DNA of 64,000 bases. It comes from Tubiluchus corallicola (lineage: Eukaryota > Priapulida > Priapulimorpha > Priapulimorphida > Tubiluchidae). The stretch is taken from contig JAQGDQ010000196.1 in assembly GCA_030141605.1 (NCBI GenBank), forward strand, positions 312,001 to 376,000. The letters run 5' to 3'. The notes below the pieces were generated by a model that saw nothing but the letters and a program-made list of their open reading frames with translations, was not told the DNA's origin and searched no databases. Position numbers and translations under genes: made by a program. Of this stretch, positions 22,848-32,979 are shown piece by piece. Numbering within the stretch: position 1 is the first letter of the stretch; every line of letters begins with the position of its first letter.

Positions 22848-24240
22848 GATTCCTGCGCTGACCTGAACAACCCATTAACCACGATTGCTACCCAGATGCA
22901 CAAGATCCAGAAACAGTTCCTTGTATTTGCCATGAAGGCTGGAACGGAGATTACTACGATAGTCAAGGGGCATATTAGAACATGCACGCCAAATGCCATA
23001 GGTCCATCAATTCCTAACTGTAGCTGTTTGGAAAGATGTGGAGACCTATGTGAAATAGACACTGACCCCTCCCTCCCACCCCTTGCCAAAACAGGGATAT
23101 CTGCACAAAAATTAATGATACTTTTTTTGTCTGTATGATTTTGTGCTACTGTATAGAAAAAAGTCCCTGCATCAGCTATGAGAAATGATACCTATATACT
23201 AGATTCAGATGATGAAGCTCCGCCGTTTTGTGACTGTGTGATCCTGCTTAGAAGGCGAATTTTATGTCATTTTTACTCTTTGCCAGGACTACGACTGTGT
23301 TAATGGAGAATGCAAACCAGAATCAAATAATTCAACTTAGCCTCATTGTGACTGCGAAGAAACTTACATAGGAGATCATTGTAATATTGATCTTCTTTGT
23401 AAGCCGAGTCCGTGTGTGAGTGGAGGGACGTGTTCTGATGACTACTATATGTGTGCTATATGCAGGCCAGAATGGGTAGGAAATAACTACAAATATTACA
23501 AATCCTTGTAAATCTGCACCTTGTCTGAAGGTAAAAAATGCACTCAAAATACCACAAATCCATCATTTCCTACAACTGTATAGAAGGGATTTGAGGGAGA
23601 CTTCTGTGAAATGGACATTGATCCTTGTTTGTCAAGTCCTTGTGAGAACAGAGCCCTGTGCACGGAAATTAATGACATTATTAAGTGTGACTGCTTCTGT
23701 GACAATCAGATAATCCGTGTGAACATGGAAACTGTGAACCTTACAGCAATGATACATCGAAGCCACATCGCCACTTTGACGCTGGATAAATGGGTAAATA
23801 TTTTGATCAACCAGTGTGACTCTAATCCATGCCCGCCACAATGACAGGACTTGCTTTGATGTTGTATATCAATATTATTGTCATTTCAGGCCCAGAATAG
23901 CTGGGTAGTAGATGCACCATGAGGAATCCATGTCATAATTCTCCTTGTCTTGATTGCGTCTGCTACCTCAGCCCTAAGAACCTTGTGATGTACATTGTGC
24001 CAGAGAGAAGTACACCAGTTTCTGTGTGATTTGCAGCCACGTCAAAATGGTGGGACGTTCACGTGTACATGCGCAGACGGTTGGTGGGTGAATGATGTGA
24101 AGTGCACTATTCGTGTTTCCCGAATCCTTGTCATTATGTGGTCAGTGAATTGTTGAGGAAAGTGACAACAGCATTGTTATTTGTAAATGTGCTGTTGGTT
24201 GGATTGGCTAATTTTGTGAAACAAGCGGTGGTCCATGTAA
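22848..24240 (+). pseudogene. Broken EGF-repeat protein gene remnant
   Basis: Several EGF-like cores can be read in shifting frames. They include CICHEGWNGDYYD near 22915, PNCSC--CGDLCEID near 23010-23060, and DYDCVNGECKPESNN then PHCDCEETYIGDHCNIDL (23290-23395). Further ones are PSPCVSGGTCSD (23407), GFEGDFCEMDIDPCLSSPCE (23590-23650), and near 24180 ICKCAVGWIG then FCE. In-frame stops replace expected residues (for example TAG where a Cys is expected before KGFEGDFC), and frameshifts occur about every 100 bp. A CCAG acceptor-like site at 23284-23287 suggests an intron-containing parent, not a retrocopy. It lies 1.7 kb upstream of the membrane-protein exons on the same strand. Confidence 0.75.
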
Positions 24241-24449
24241 TGTTAAATGTTATCTAGAATATAAATATTTTTTCTTAGCTATTAAGTTATGAAAATACTG
24301 AAATAAAACTTTTAACGAAACGCTGAATTTGCAACGTATCTGTACACTTAGAGGTCCTCAGCTTTATGAACGATCTTCATTATGTTAACGGTGTTAGCTT
24401 ATCTGGCTTTAACTATAATGCTGCAATGAAGTTGGGTCTTCACCGCCAG

Positions 24450-24790
24450 GGCGTCTGATTGGCCGCTCCTCTAGTTAGTTTGTTCCCTCGTATTTCGCAT
24501 GCCAAATGGTCAGGGTTCAAAGCTAGGGTGATGAAACTTTATACAAACAGACAGAGATTTGTAGAAATAATTCGCCTATGATCTTGTCTTGTGTACTTCA
24601 TGCAGGTTTGCCTTCGGAACAGGTGCCACGATAGTAAAGACACCTGTCCGTTTACTTCCTGAATCAAAGATACTGTTCCATATCGGCAGTTTTATACCTT
24701 GTATGCAAAACTGATATGGATACCATCAATGGATCGAAACATCACAATATAGTGGTAAGGGGTGAAAATAAATGGCGGTTTGCCATCCTT
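24450..24790 (+). mobile_element. SINE, tRNA-type head, copy 2
   Basis: A B box GGTTCAAAGCT at 24514-24524 fits the polymerase III consensus, with an A-box-like TAGTTAGTTTG about 40 bp before it. The body carries CCATATCGGCAG, GATATGGATACC, ATCACAATATAGTGGTAAGG and GGTGAAAATAAATGG, shared with copies at 495-860 and 45040-45340. Confidence 0.6.
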
Positions 24791-24799
24791 ACAGTCCTA

Positions 24800-25974
24800 C
24801 GAAATCCTATATCTACTCCATAATCGAATTTATAAAAAAGATAATTATTAAATTCAGAATCAAGATGATGTACATACACTGTATATTTTTGTGTCACTAT
24901 TTAGGTGGACATTTTTTGTCTCTTGATCATTTTATTTTGATTCCCACTTTGTCTCTGACTATGCTGACAACTGGATCAGTTAAAGTTTGCTCTGTAAACA
25001 AAATTAAATACCATTGACATGGCTAGATATTATACTTTATCATTCATATTTGCTTCTGCTTCTGTTTGCAGAATATCACCTTTCTCTCTTACTCTTATTA
25101 TTAATCACCTATGTGCAGTATCTGGATAACTGGCACGGCAATAGAACTATAAAAGGGAGTTCTGGGAAAAAATTAAGTCAGGTTTATAGTCTTGATTTGT
25201 GGTCCTTGTGAAGCGAAGTCAAAAGCTCTCTTTGTTGATAGATCGTGCAGTAACAATAGGTCCTAGAATCTAGGCTTGTATGTACGGAACGGCATACATA
25301 CTTACTGTTAGGAAAGAACCAATATCTCAAAGACAGAACATGGTAACATGTAGCCTACATTTTAAGCATGATATGTAAGACTGCCATACTAACTCAGTGT
25401 GCCATTGGTAAATACATAAATGCATAGATATAGCCCAACTATCATCGCAGTATGTACAACTATTGCCTCGTACAATAATAGTACCCGTACAGGGGCAGTT
25501 ACAACAATGTTATAAAAAAGCACAGGCAGTTCCAAAACCTAATATACAACACAGCTATAAATATTGTAACACATCATCAGACGTCAGTCAGGTCTGAGGT
25601 AGCAAACAAGTTTCTTATCACACTTCTGACACCAGTGTAGTGAAGAGGCGCTTCGTGTCAAATTATGTTGATGTGCGCAGCTCAGTTAGATCAAGACAGA
25701 AGAGAGATTTATTGTAAAATCCCTTGCCAGGCCCTTTGTTGCGTGTTCTTGGCGATGGTCTGAATCGTCAGATTTTTTAATTAAAACACATTTGCTGCTA
25801 GTCAAACGTTCAGGTGTCAGTTTGTTTTTGCATATACATGTAAATTATATTATCTGCTAGCACAGAGTCCAGTTCATGTATCAGGCATAAAGCTAAAATA
25901 GGCTAGATGCATTAAATAATCATGCTTTTTTTAGTTTTTCTGCATTCTTTAACGTTGGCCTTACCTATTTTCAG
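24800..25974 (+). other. Upstream region or first intron of the membrane-protein gene
   Basis: The exon at about 25975 enters in phase 1, so a signal-peptide exon ending in phase 1 should lie upstream. I could not identify it with confidence. A hydrophobic frame near 25014-25160 is Leu-rich but has no convincing donor. Confidence 0.3.
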
Positions 25975-25983
25975 CTTTTACAG

Positions 25984-26144
25984 TGGTTGCCTTTAGTAAT
26001 GCGACCCAAGCAGTCAACTGGGCTTATCACGTCCGTTTCAATGGCGTCTCCAAGAAATTAAAATGGAGTGCGCCTGAGAGTGAGATGTCCGATGAGAACT
26101 TGTGTTTCTTTGCACAGTATAAAATCAACAGCACTTCATGGAAG
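25984..26144 (+). CDS. Membrane protein, ectodomain exon A
   Basis: Acceptors at 25974 (TTTTCAG) and 25983 (TTTACAG) are nine bases apart and both give phase 1, so a three-residue variation is possible. The open product begins VVAFSNATQAVNWAYHVRF and ends INSTSWK before the donor GTTGGT (phase 0). It carries both glycosylation sequons and one cysteine. Confidence 0.65.
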
Positions 26145-29100
26145 GTTGGTTTCGCTATTAGTTATTCTTGCCATTCGATTTTTACGTGCAATCAAATAGA
26201 TAATTACTCCTTATTTCAATGATGTCTATTTGATTTAATACCAAAAAGGTGCTAGAAAGCACATTTTTGATGACTGTCATCAAAAGAAATGAATTAACAA
26301 AATCCTTCAACGGAAACTTACATTCGACTTTTAACTCTCATTCTGTTCTGTAATCCGAATGCAGAGAAAGTTGTTATTTAGCATGTCGTTTGATGTACAG
26401 TGCACAAGGTACATAGCTTTTCCAGTTCGGAATTTTTCTTTTAAATGAAGCCAATTCCTCTCTTGTCCTCCGTAAAGATTTTATAGTCCTACTCTGCCAG
26501 CCCATTCTGCATTGTAGTTCCTATTATTGCATTAAATAAAGTTGAACTCGAGTGACATCACATATTAATTATTTAGAAGCTCGACTGTCACATGTGCTCT
26601 CGGGTGTCCTTTATTATGAATACTACAAGTTTCAATTTTGCCAGGATTTACCTTGTGGCGATGGACGGATTTCGCACAGCGTCAGGTCTGCTCGTATCGG
26701 ATCATGTGAAGGTTATAGTTCAGATTTGACTTATGGTATGACAACTTGCTTATGCCAGAAGGATGAAATGCAGGATTACACTTGCCCTCCTGCGTCTGAA
26801 GCTATGACAGGTAGCATTAATTACTGATCTCATAACTGGAACAACTAAAACTCCCTTTTCAACATTTAACATTTCACTGCCATTAGACCATTTTCCTACT
26901 CTGTGGAAAACCGCTAACGTCTGTCACCAACTCCAATCTTCTCAGTCTTGAAACTAGTCAAAATGAAGAACTAATCAAAATTAACAATTGGATGATAGCT
27001 AACAAACTAACAGTAAATTATAACAAGATCAAGTACATATTGATTACTAATAAACCTACTCGTCCTATTACAATCAAAATAAGCAATAATGTTCTTTATC
27101 AAACAAATAGAATCAAATATCTTGAACTACATATAGACGTTCACATGAAATAGAATACATACATAAAAACCATTGCGGATAAAGTTAATAAAAATTCTTG
27201 TACAATCAGCAGACTTACGTACTACACTGATACAAAAACCGTGAAGATGATATACTACTTTTATACATCCCTATTTGCTTTGGGATGGGGGAGAGCAAAA
27301 AATAATAGCCTGCAATAATATATGTATAGACTGCGAGAGATCCAGGTTGGTTTTGATATGATTGTGATTAACGAAGAAAACCATGCGACATTTTTAGTTT
27401 TACGATACGTCACGATGTCGAGGTAAAAAAGCAAATAATGGACACCTATAGACGTAAAATTCTACGAAAAGTTTATTATATTTCAGTTTTGTTATGGGTT
27501 GATGTATTTATCTACGCATTGTTTGGAATACCTTGCGTCCTATTGGTGTTTGTACTAACGCCATATCTCATATGCTCAAAACGCAAAGACTGTAAGAATG
27601 AAGATGATGATGATGATGAAGACATTCCATTAGATGACAGCTCTTCAGTATCAAGTCTTGCAAATGGTGTTGTTAGTGAACAAAGGCAGGAAGTGCGGCA
27701 ATCCTTGAGTGCCGTGAACAATACAATAATTTCAAATGACGGTGTGTCTTTGGAGAACTTTGATACTCGAACAAGCTTCAGTTATGTCGCAACAGACGGC
27801 ACTATAGTATCACATGGGACTCGGCCACAGGAAAATAATAATTATGATTTAAGAAGCATTACGGAACCAATACGTCCCGAACAAGGTACAAATAATGTTT
27901 TCGTGGTTCTACGTAACACATATTTAGTTGCTTTACTTAGTGAAATATTTGAATTTTCAGCAAAATGTAAAATTGTAAAGAAAAACTAAATTCTTAAAGG
28001 GGAATAAAATGGAACTTTAAGGTATATCCCCCAAAAAACTTTCCACACAAAGTTACGTTACCCAGCCTTACGCTTACCTGTTTGAACGACTTATGTAATT
28101 GGATATTCATGTATCCCAGTCATCACCACTGACTCAACCAAAAAATGCATTGCTAATCTTACCAACGGCGTAAAGTAATTCATACTTTTGCTTAGTTAGC
28201 AAAGAGTGTGCTACGAATGCTCTAATTTTTTGAAACTTTACCCAATGTTATCTAAACTTGTTTCAAATGACTTGCAGTCAAAATGGCTGCGCCAAATGGT
28301 CATCGCCGGACTTTAAATTTACAAGTTTTATACAGCGTTACTGATAGCGCAAACTCCGCGTGTAGTAAGATATCACGTTAGTGATAAAAAATTTCAAGAC
28401 GAATTTTTAAGCTTTAATTCTCAAGAGGGTATTCTTGTCATTTGAAATGGGATTCAGGTTTTGTTATGTGATTTAACTTGTGAAGTGGTTTCTGATAAAC
28501 CCGTTTGTACTTCGTTAGTTTTTTTGTATTCTTCTCCCTTTCCTTTTTCATCTTTTCCCCGTTCCATACCTCTTTTCGTATTTTAACGCAAGTTTTTGTT
28601 GCTTTCTTTCTGTTTTCCTTCTTGTGCGTTTCTCGTCTTCTTCTGCGACGTTGCTATTTGCCCCTTTTCATTTTTCTCTTGTTTTTCATCTTTTTTGCTG
28701 TATTTCTTCTTCTTTTTTTTCAGTTTTTCACATTTTGTGTTTGTTTTTGGTTTCGATGTAAATCTTTGTTATATTATATTATATTATATTATATTATATT
28801 ATATTATATTATATTATATTATATTATATTATATTATATTATATTATATTATATTATATTATATTATATTATATTATATTATATTATATTATATTATATT
28901 ATATTATATTATATTATATTATATTATATTATATTATATTATATTATATTATATTATATTATATTATATTATATTATATTATATTATATTATATTATATT
29001 ATATTATATTATATTATTTAATTTCTGATGCTGATGATGATTTTACGTTTTGCAATTTTTTGTCTTTTTTTATAGGAGCAGATGCAGCTCCACCTGCTTA

Positions 29101-29149
29101 TGAAGACTTATCACCTCCAGAGTACAATGCTGCTGTTAGACTTGAATGA
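25984..29149 (+). CDS. Single-pass membrane protein with PPxY tail (four exons, 5' end missing)
   Basis: Exons 25984-26144, 26645-26810, 27487-27885 and 29076-29149 join in phase (1-0, 0-1, 1-1, 1-stop) to at least 265 residues. The ectodomain has six cysteines and two N-glycosylation sequons (NAT, NST). One long hydrophobic helix follows (LLWVDVFIYALFGIPCVLLV and on to TPYLIC), with a stop-transfer SKRK. The tail has a run of acidic residues (DDDDDEDIPLDD), a Ser/Thr-rich middle and a C-terminus bearing PPAY and PPEY. PPxY motifs bind WW domains, chiefly of NEDD4-family ubiquitin ligases, so an endocytic or ubiquitin adaptor role is inferred. The layout resembles Shisa/WBP1-type small membrane proteins, but I do not see their cysteine signature. 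Family unknown. Confidence 0.7.
26645..26810 (+). CDS. Membrane protein, Cys-rich ectodomain exon B
   Basis: Acceptor TTTTGCCAG ends at 26644 and the donor GTAGCA starts at 26811. 166 nt, phase 0 in and phase 1 out. Five cysteines (LPCG, GSCEG, TTCLCQ, YTCPP) lie in 55 residues just before the membrane helix. Confidence 0.65.
26830..27295 (+). mobile_element. LINE reverse-transcriptase fragment in intron
   Basis: In the + strand, SLPLDHFPTLWKTANV (about 26875-26920) is the usual region upstream of the RT fingers. After a deletion come INNWMIANKLTVNYNK, YLELHIDVHMK and IKTIADKVNKNSCTISRL, the thumb/C-terminal blocks of CR1/Jockey-type elements. Stops break it. It lies between exons B and C, sense to the host gene. 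Confidence 0.75.
27487..27885 (+). CDS. Membrane protein, transmembrane and acidic tail exon C
   Basis: Acceptor ATATTTCAG ends at 27486; the donor GTACAA begins at 27886; phase 1 on both sides, 133 codons. It holds the whole transmembrane helix, SKRK stop-transfer, acidic run and the Ser/Thr-rich linker ending RPEQ. The frame stays open to 27989, so intron retention would give a different tail lacking PPxY. Confidence 0.75.
28140..28465 (+). repeat. Dispersed repeat of about 300 bp, copy A
   Basis: This stretch matches the reverse complement of 42880-43190. Shared blocks include ACTTTTGCTTAGTTAGCA, GTGTGCTAC, CAATGTTATCTAAA, TTTGTTTCAAA and AGTTTTATACAG-GTTACTG, then AAAAAATTTCAAGAC. Two diverged copies 14.7 kb apart in opposite orientation suggest an unclassified interspersed element. 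Confidence 0.75.
28769..29017. repeat. (ATATT)n pentanucleotide array
   Basis: About 248 bp of near-perfect 5-bp repeat, some 49 copies, preceded by a T-rich tract at 28500-28740. It ends 59 bp before the last exon of the membrane-protein gene. The long open frames here are simple-repeat translations, not genes. Confidence 0.97.
29076..29149 (+). CDS. Membrane protein, last coding exon with two PPxY motifs
   Basis: Acceptor TTTTTTATAG ends at 29075. Entering in phase 1 it encodes ADAAPPAYEDLSPPEYNAAV then RLE and TGA. Two PPxY motifs nine residues apart suit bivalent WW-domain binding. Confidence 0.75.
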
Positions 29150-29457
29150 CTGAGCGCTATAAATTTTCACTAAATTTGAGGTCTTGTATTTATTATATTT
29201 AAATATACGACGTTTCGGCTACATTCTGCAACCTTTTTCAAATGATTATTAAAAATGATCAAATTGCGCCCAATATTCTATTGTGCGTCTGTCCTATTTA
29301 GTATAGAAAATCTCTCAAATGGACACTATTATGCCTTCTGTACGCTGGTCGTCCCAGCACTTTCATTGTATATAAATTTTGTTTTTACAAAGTGCAAATG
29401 AGTAAACTAAAGCTAAACTAATTAAGTAAATAACAACTGTATAACGACATATTTAAA

Positions 29458-29582
29458 TCTTAAAACATTGCGAGTGACAAAATATCTGCAATTTAGATTT
29501 TTTGGCGAGAACAACAGATTTTTTGCAATGCACTTTTGAACTTGAAAAGGTGTGGATCTTAAAACATTCCAAGCGACAAAAT
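29458..29582. repeat. 27-bp direct repeat pair
   Basis: ATCTTAAAACATT followed by GCGAGTGACAAAATA at 29458 recurs at 29556 with three changes; the copies are 98 bp apart. The 150 bp before it (29200-29245) contains ACGACGTTTCGGCTACATTC, a phrase like those seen near ends of several retroelements, so the segment may be an old element. Confidence 0.5.
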
Positions 29583-29589
29583 AGATCAG

Positions 29590-32255
29590 AACTGCATTGT
29601 ATTATTGAGCTACGATGTACTATTTATAGTCGTGAGTCAACAATCAACCGCCTCCCCGGGGCCTCTTGGTTTTTACCTACGTAGAATTTCTGATGCATCA
29701 CCCCCCACCATCACTCCGCACTGTGAATTAATTCCGCAAATAAGCTGCATTATTGCATTGTGTTGACGATCTAATGAAATTTACATAAATTTCAATGTAC
29801 GGTTTCACTTCTATTCACTGGGATAATTACTTTCGTGCGACGAATATTGCGTATTAACCAGGCGGCCATGTTTTTATATTTTTACAGTCCAGCAATAATC
29901 GGACACTGTACTTATTTTTGACGATTGGCGTGACCAGAATCTAGTTAAATATTATAGACACTTCTCTGAACCAGCACAGATCCTTTTAGCCGTATTTGGA
30001 AGTATCATGTGCACGTTTTCCCAATAAGGTAACAGTTGGTGCAGTATGGCAGACGAAACCGTCTAGAGGCAATTTTCCTGTTGGACGCCCATCCATTTAC
30101 TAATTAGGCCCAACATTGGTTAACTTTATACTAATGTCACAAATTTGACTCCACTGTTAGTATACTCACCCTCACCTTCCCACGCGTTTACATTTCTGAT
30201 TATTAACATTTACCATTCGCAAAAATCCCATGGTATTTGGTGAATTTTATGTTGCTTGCATACTTTATTTACTTTTTAGCTAAACGTTGTTTTTACAACA
30301 ACTAATAGACGCGCTTCTATTAGCATGCAATGTCTAAACCACAGCAAACTCAATTATATGTTAAATATAAAAGGCTTAAAAGCTGTGGTAGCTATATGCT
30401 TTTTTACTTAAATTTGAATTTAGTCTAACATTAAAACATCAGTGAAATTATTTTTCACTAGTTCTAAAAAATTATTGTAAGCTATTTTAAAAAGTTTGAC
30501 GCATTTTCTGAAAAAGATTCTTATTGTAAATGTTTCAAGACGTGCTAATTTGCAAATTATTACAGCAGGAAATGTGCACCTGATCATATGAAACAACCTT
30601 GATTGATCAACTGTTACTGTCAATCAATGCGCGAGCTTTTATCAGGACTGCTATAATAATGCAAAACATTCTTTAAATAAAATTTATATCATAATTATAC
30701 TCTTGGCAAAAAACAATTAGACAGAGAGCACATAGTGTGTAGTTGGCAAATTAAAGTAACTAAGACTCGGAAAACGAGTAAAATCATATAAAATAGTGAC
30801 GCAAACAACAGGTACAAATTGTAAATCTGTAGTGACTGTATACAATTAATAATTAGCAGTTATATTAATAGCGTTGGTGCTGCAGATTTTATCATTTTTA
30901 ATCTGTGATAATTTAGGCCGATCTTCCAATATGAGTTCCAATTAGAATGAGTTTATTTTGCATTTTTATACAGGTCTCTATAAGCTAAATAGAGTAAAAT
31001 AGAATAATATAGCACTATTTTATCTTTATGCAAAAATAAGTGAGATAAAATAATATTGATACTGAGGTTTTCGTTTAGATTTTAAAACATACATACGTAC
31101 TATATGTTCTATCTATTCATTTAAGGTGGCGAAATTAAAATCAACTTTGAGATTGAGAGACTTCTAATGCCAACTCCATGTTCGTTTAAACTGTCTTTTT
31201 GCAAAATTTTTATTGTTCTTGTGTCTTATTTCCCGATGCGCATCGTTTCCTTTTTTGTTGTCGGATTTCCTAAAAATTTGATAATACCGGTGTATTCCTA
31301 TGTGGGAATGTTAGGCATTGTAAATCGCAAAGAATCGCAAAGCCATATTTTGGAGAAATGAATTGATTGGCGTGAAATAGATTCAAATGTTATAATCACA
31401 GACATGCGTTAAAATAAACAATAAGAAAAGTTGAAAAAAGTAAGTGCATCACAAAAATTGTTAGTATCCCTATGATTTTAAGAACCGTGATGTATATAGA
31501 TGTACACAGATATACAGATGATATATAACGCAGTAGCTACAAAATAGAAAAGCAATAATGATTGTAAAAAAACATTAAAAAGGGTTCTTTGGGAGCGTTT
31601 TAAGAACTCGTTACCAACTTCTAAGATCAAAGTTAAAGGTAAAAAGTGATCTTATTCTTCTCAAATCTAATAATGAAATCTGTCACTGTTACAGTTCAAA
31701 ATATTGTACTTTTGCAGGGGAGTTTTGTGAAGAATCTTTAATCGTGCGTGACCTTGCAGAAGTAGCGATTAATTGTAGATAGTGTCCACGCAGCGGCTGA
31801 GACTTATGACCTTTTTCAATGACTTTTTTGTTTTCCATCATCTCTAGTGACTTAATAGCTGAATTCATTTTTGATGTGTGTTGCTTATAGCGTGTTGCAA
31901 GGGTTAAATAATTTCAGGGAAAAAGAAAGACGAATTCGAGTACAATAATAATTTAAACGTTAATAATTTACACTTATATCATGTTTATGATAGATGAAGA
32001 GAGGTTTTGTTGAAACTCTAGTAACGATCGTTAAAGTGCAATATCACTGTTTTACAGCTTGCTATAAAGTGTCGGTAGGAAATAATGGCTTGCTACAGGA
32101 TCTGTTCTTGCCAGATTGAGTGCAGAGAGGGTGAAAGACAGTAAGAGAAATAAAATGCTAATAGAAAAAAGAGCAAAACGAGCGAAAAACGGGGGTAAAA
32201 AAAGAATAATAAAAATAGAAAAAAGAAGTAATGAAAAAGATGAGATGGTGCGCAT
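29590..32255. other. Intergenic, nothing recognised
   Basis: AT-rich with scattered short open frames and no exon, RNA gene or clear repeat that I can support. Confidence 0.4.
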
Positions 32256-32259
32256 CCTG

Positions 32260-32315
32260 AGAAAGAAAGAAAGAGAGAAAGCGAGAGAGAGAGAGAAAGC
32301 GAGAGAGAGAGAGAA

Positions 32316-32373
<58 letters not shown>

Positions 32374-32400
32374 CGCGTGTGTGTGGGAGAGACAGAGGGA
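32260..32400. repeat. (GA)n / GAAAGC microsatellite
   Basis: About 140 bp of GA repeats, with GAGAAAGC interruptions in the first half and pure GA in the second. Confidence 0.95.
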
Positions 32401-32640
32401 AAATAAGAGAGGAAGAGAAGCTTAAACGAACGAAAAAGTATGAATCGGAAGTGGTATCAATTTACTATGCATGAGTTCTGTTTCATATACGCCGTAGCAG
32501 CAACGGTATGTCATGCATTTTTAACATCATATAGGTTGCTTTATATTACTATCTCCTATAGTAATTAATAATGTACGAAATAGACGGTCAGTCTTGATTC
32601 GATCGTCAGCGTTGCAATTTAGGATAACAGAGAAACGCAA

Positions 32641-32976
32641 CAGCTTACCGGGCTTTCTACAGCTTACCTGACTTTGTACAGCTTACCCGGTTTTCACAGC
32701 TTACTCAGCTTTCTACAGATTACCTGACTTTCTGAAGATTACCAGCCTTTCTGCAACTTACCTGGCTTTCTGCAACTTGCCTGGTTTTCTACAGCTTACC
32801 CAGCTGTCGGCCACTTAGATGGCTTTCTACAGTTTACCTGCTCTCTACAGCTTACCCGGCTTTCTGCAACTTACATGGCTTTCTACAGTTTACCTGGCTT
32901 TCTACAGATTACCCGGTTTTCTGCAACTTACATGGCTTTCTACAGTTTACCTGCTTTCTACAGATTACCCGATTTT
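32641..32976. repeat. 19-bp minisatellite, about 18 units
   Basis: Units follow CAGCTTACCTGGCTTTCTA, with variants CAACTTACATGG, CAGATTACCCGG and CAGTTTACCTGC, running without a break. Each unit carries TTTCTACAG on the + strand and GGTAAG or GGTAAA on the - strand. Confidence 0.92.
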
Positions 32977-32979
32977 CTT

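Noticed and set aside
22838-23138. Overlapping open frames on both strands
   Set aside because: The region reads as broken EGF repeats in mixed frames; the uninterrupted frames are not the coding frame throughout.
28505-29021. Long open frames with repeated YIILYYII
   Set aside because: They are translations of the T-rich tract and (ATATT)n array; only the last 24 codons of the longer frame (29076-29149) are a real exon.
32116-32406. Arg/Glu-repeat open frame
   Set aside because: It is the (GA)n microsatellite read in frame, with no domain or splice support.
32641-32976. Regular repeat that could be mistaken for a CRISPR array
   Set aside because: The units are contiguous with no unique spacers, in an animal genome; it is a minisatellite.
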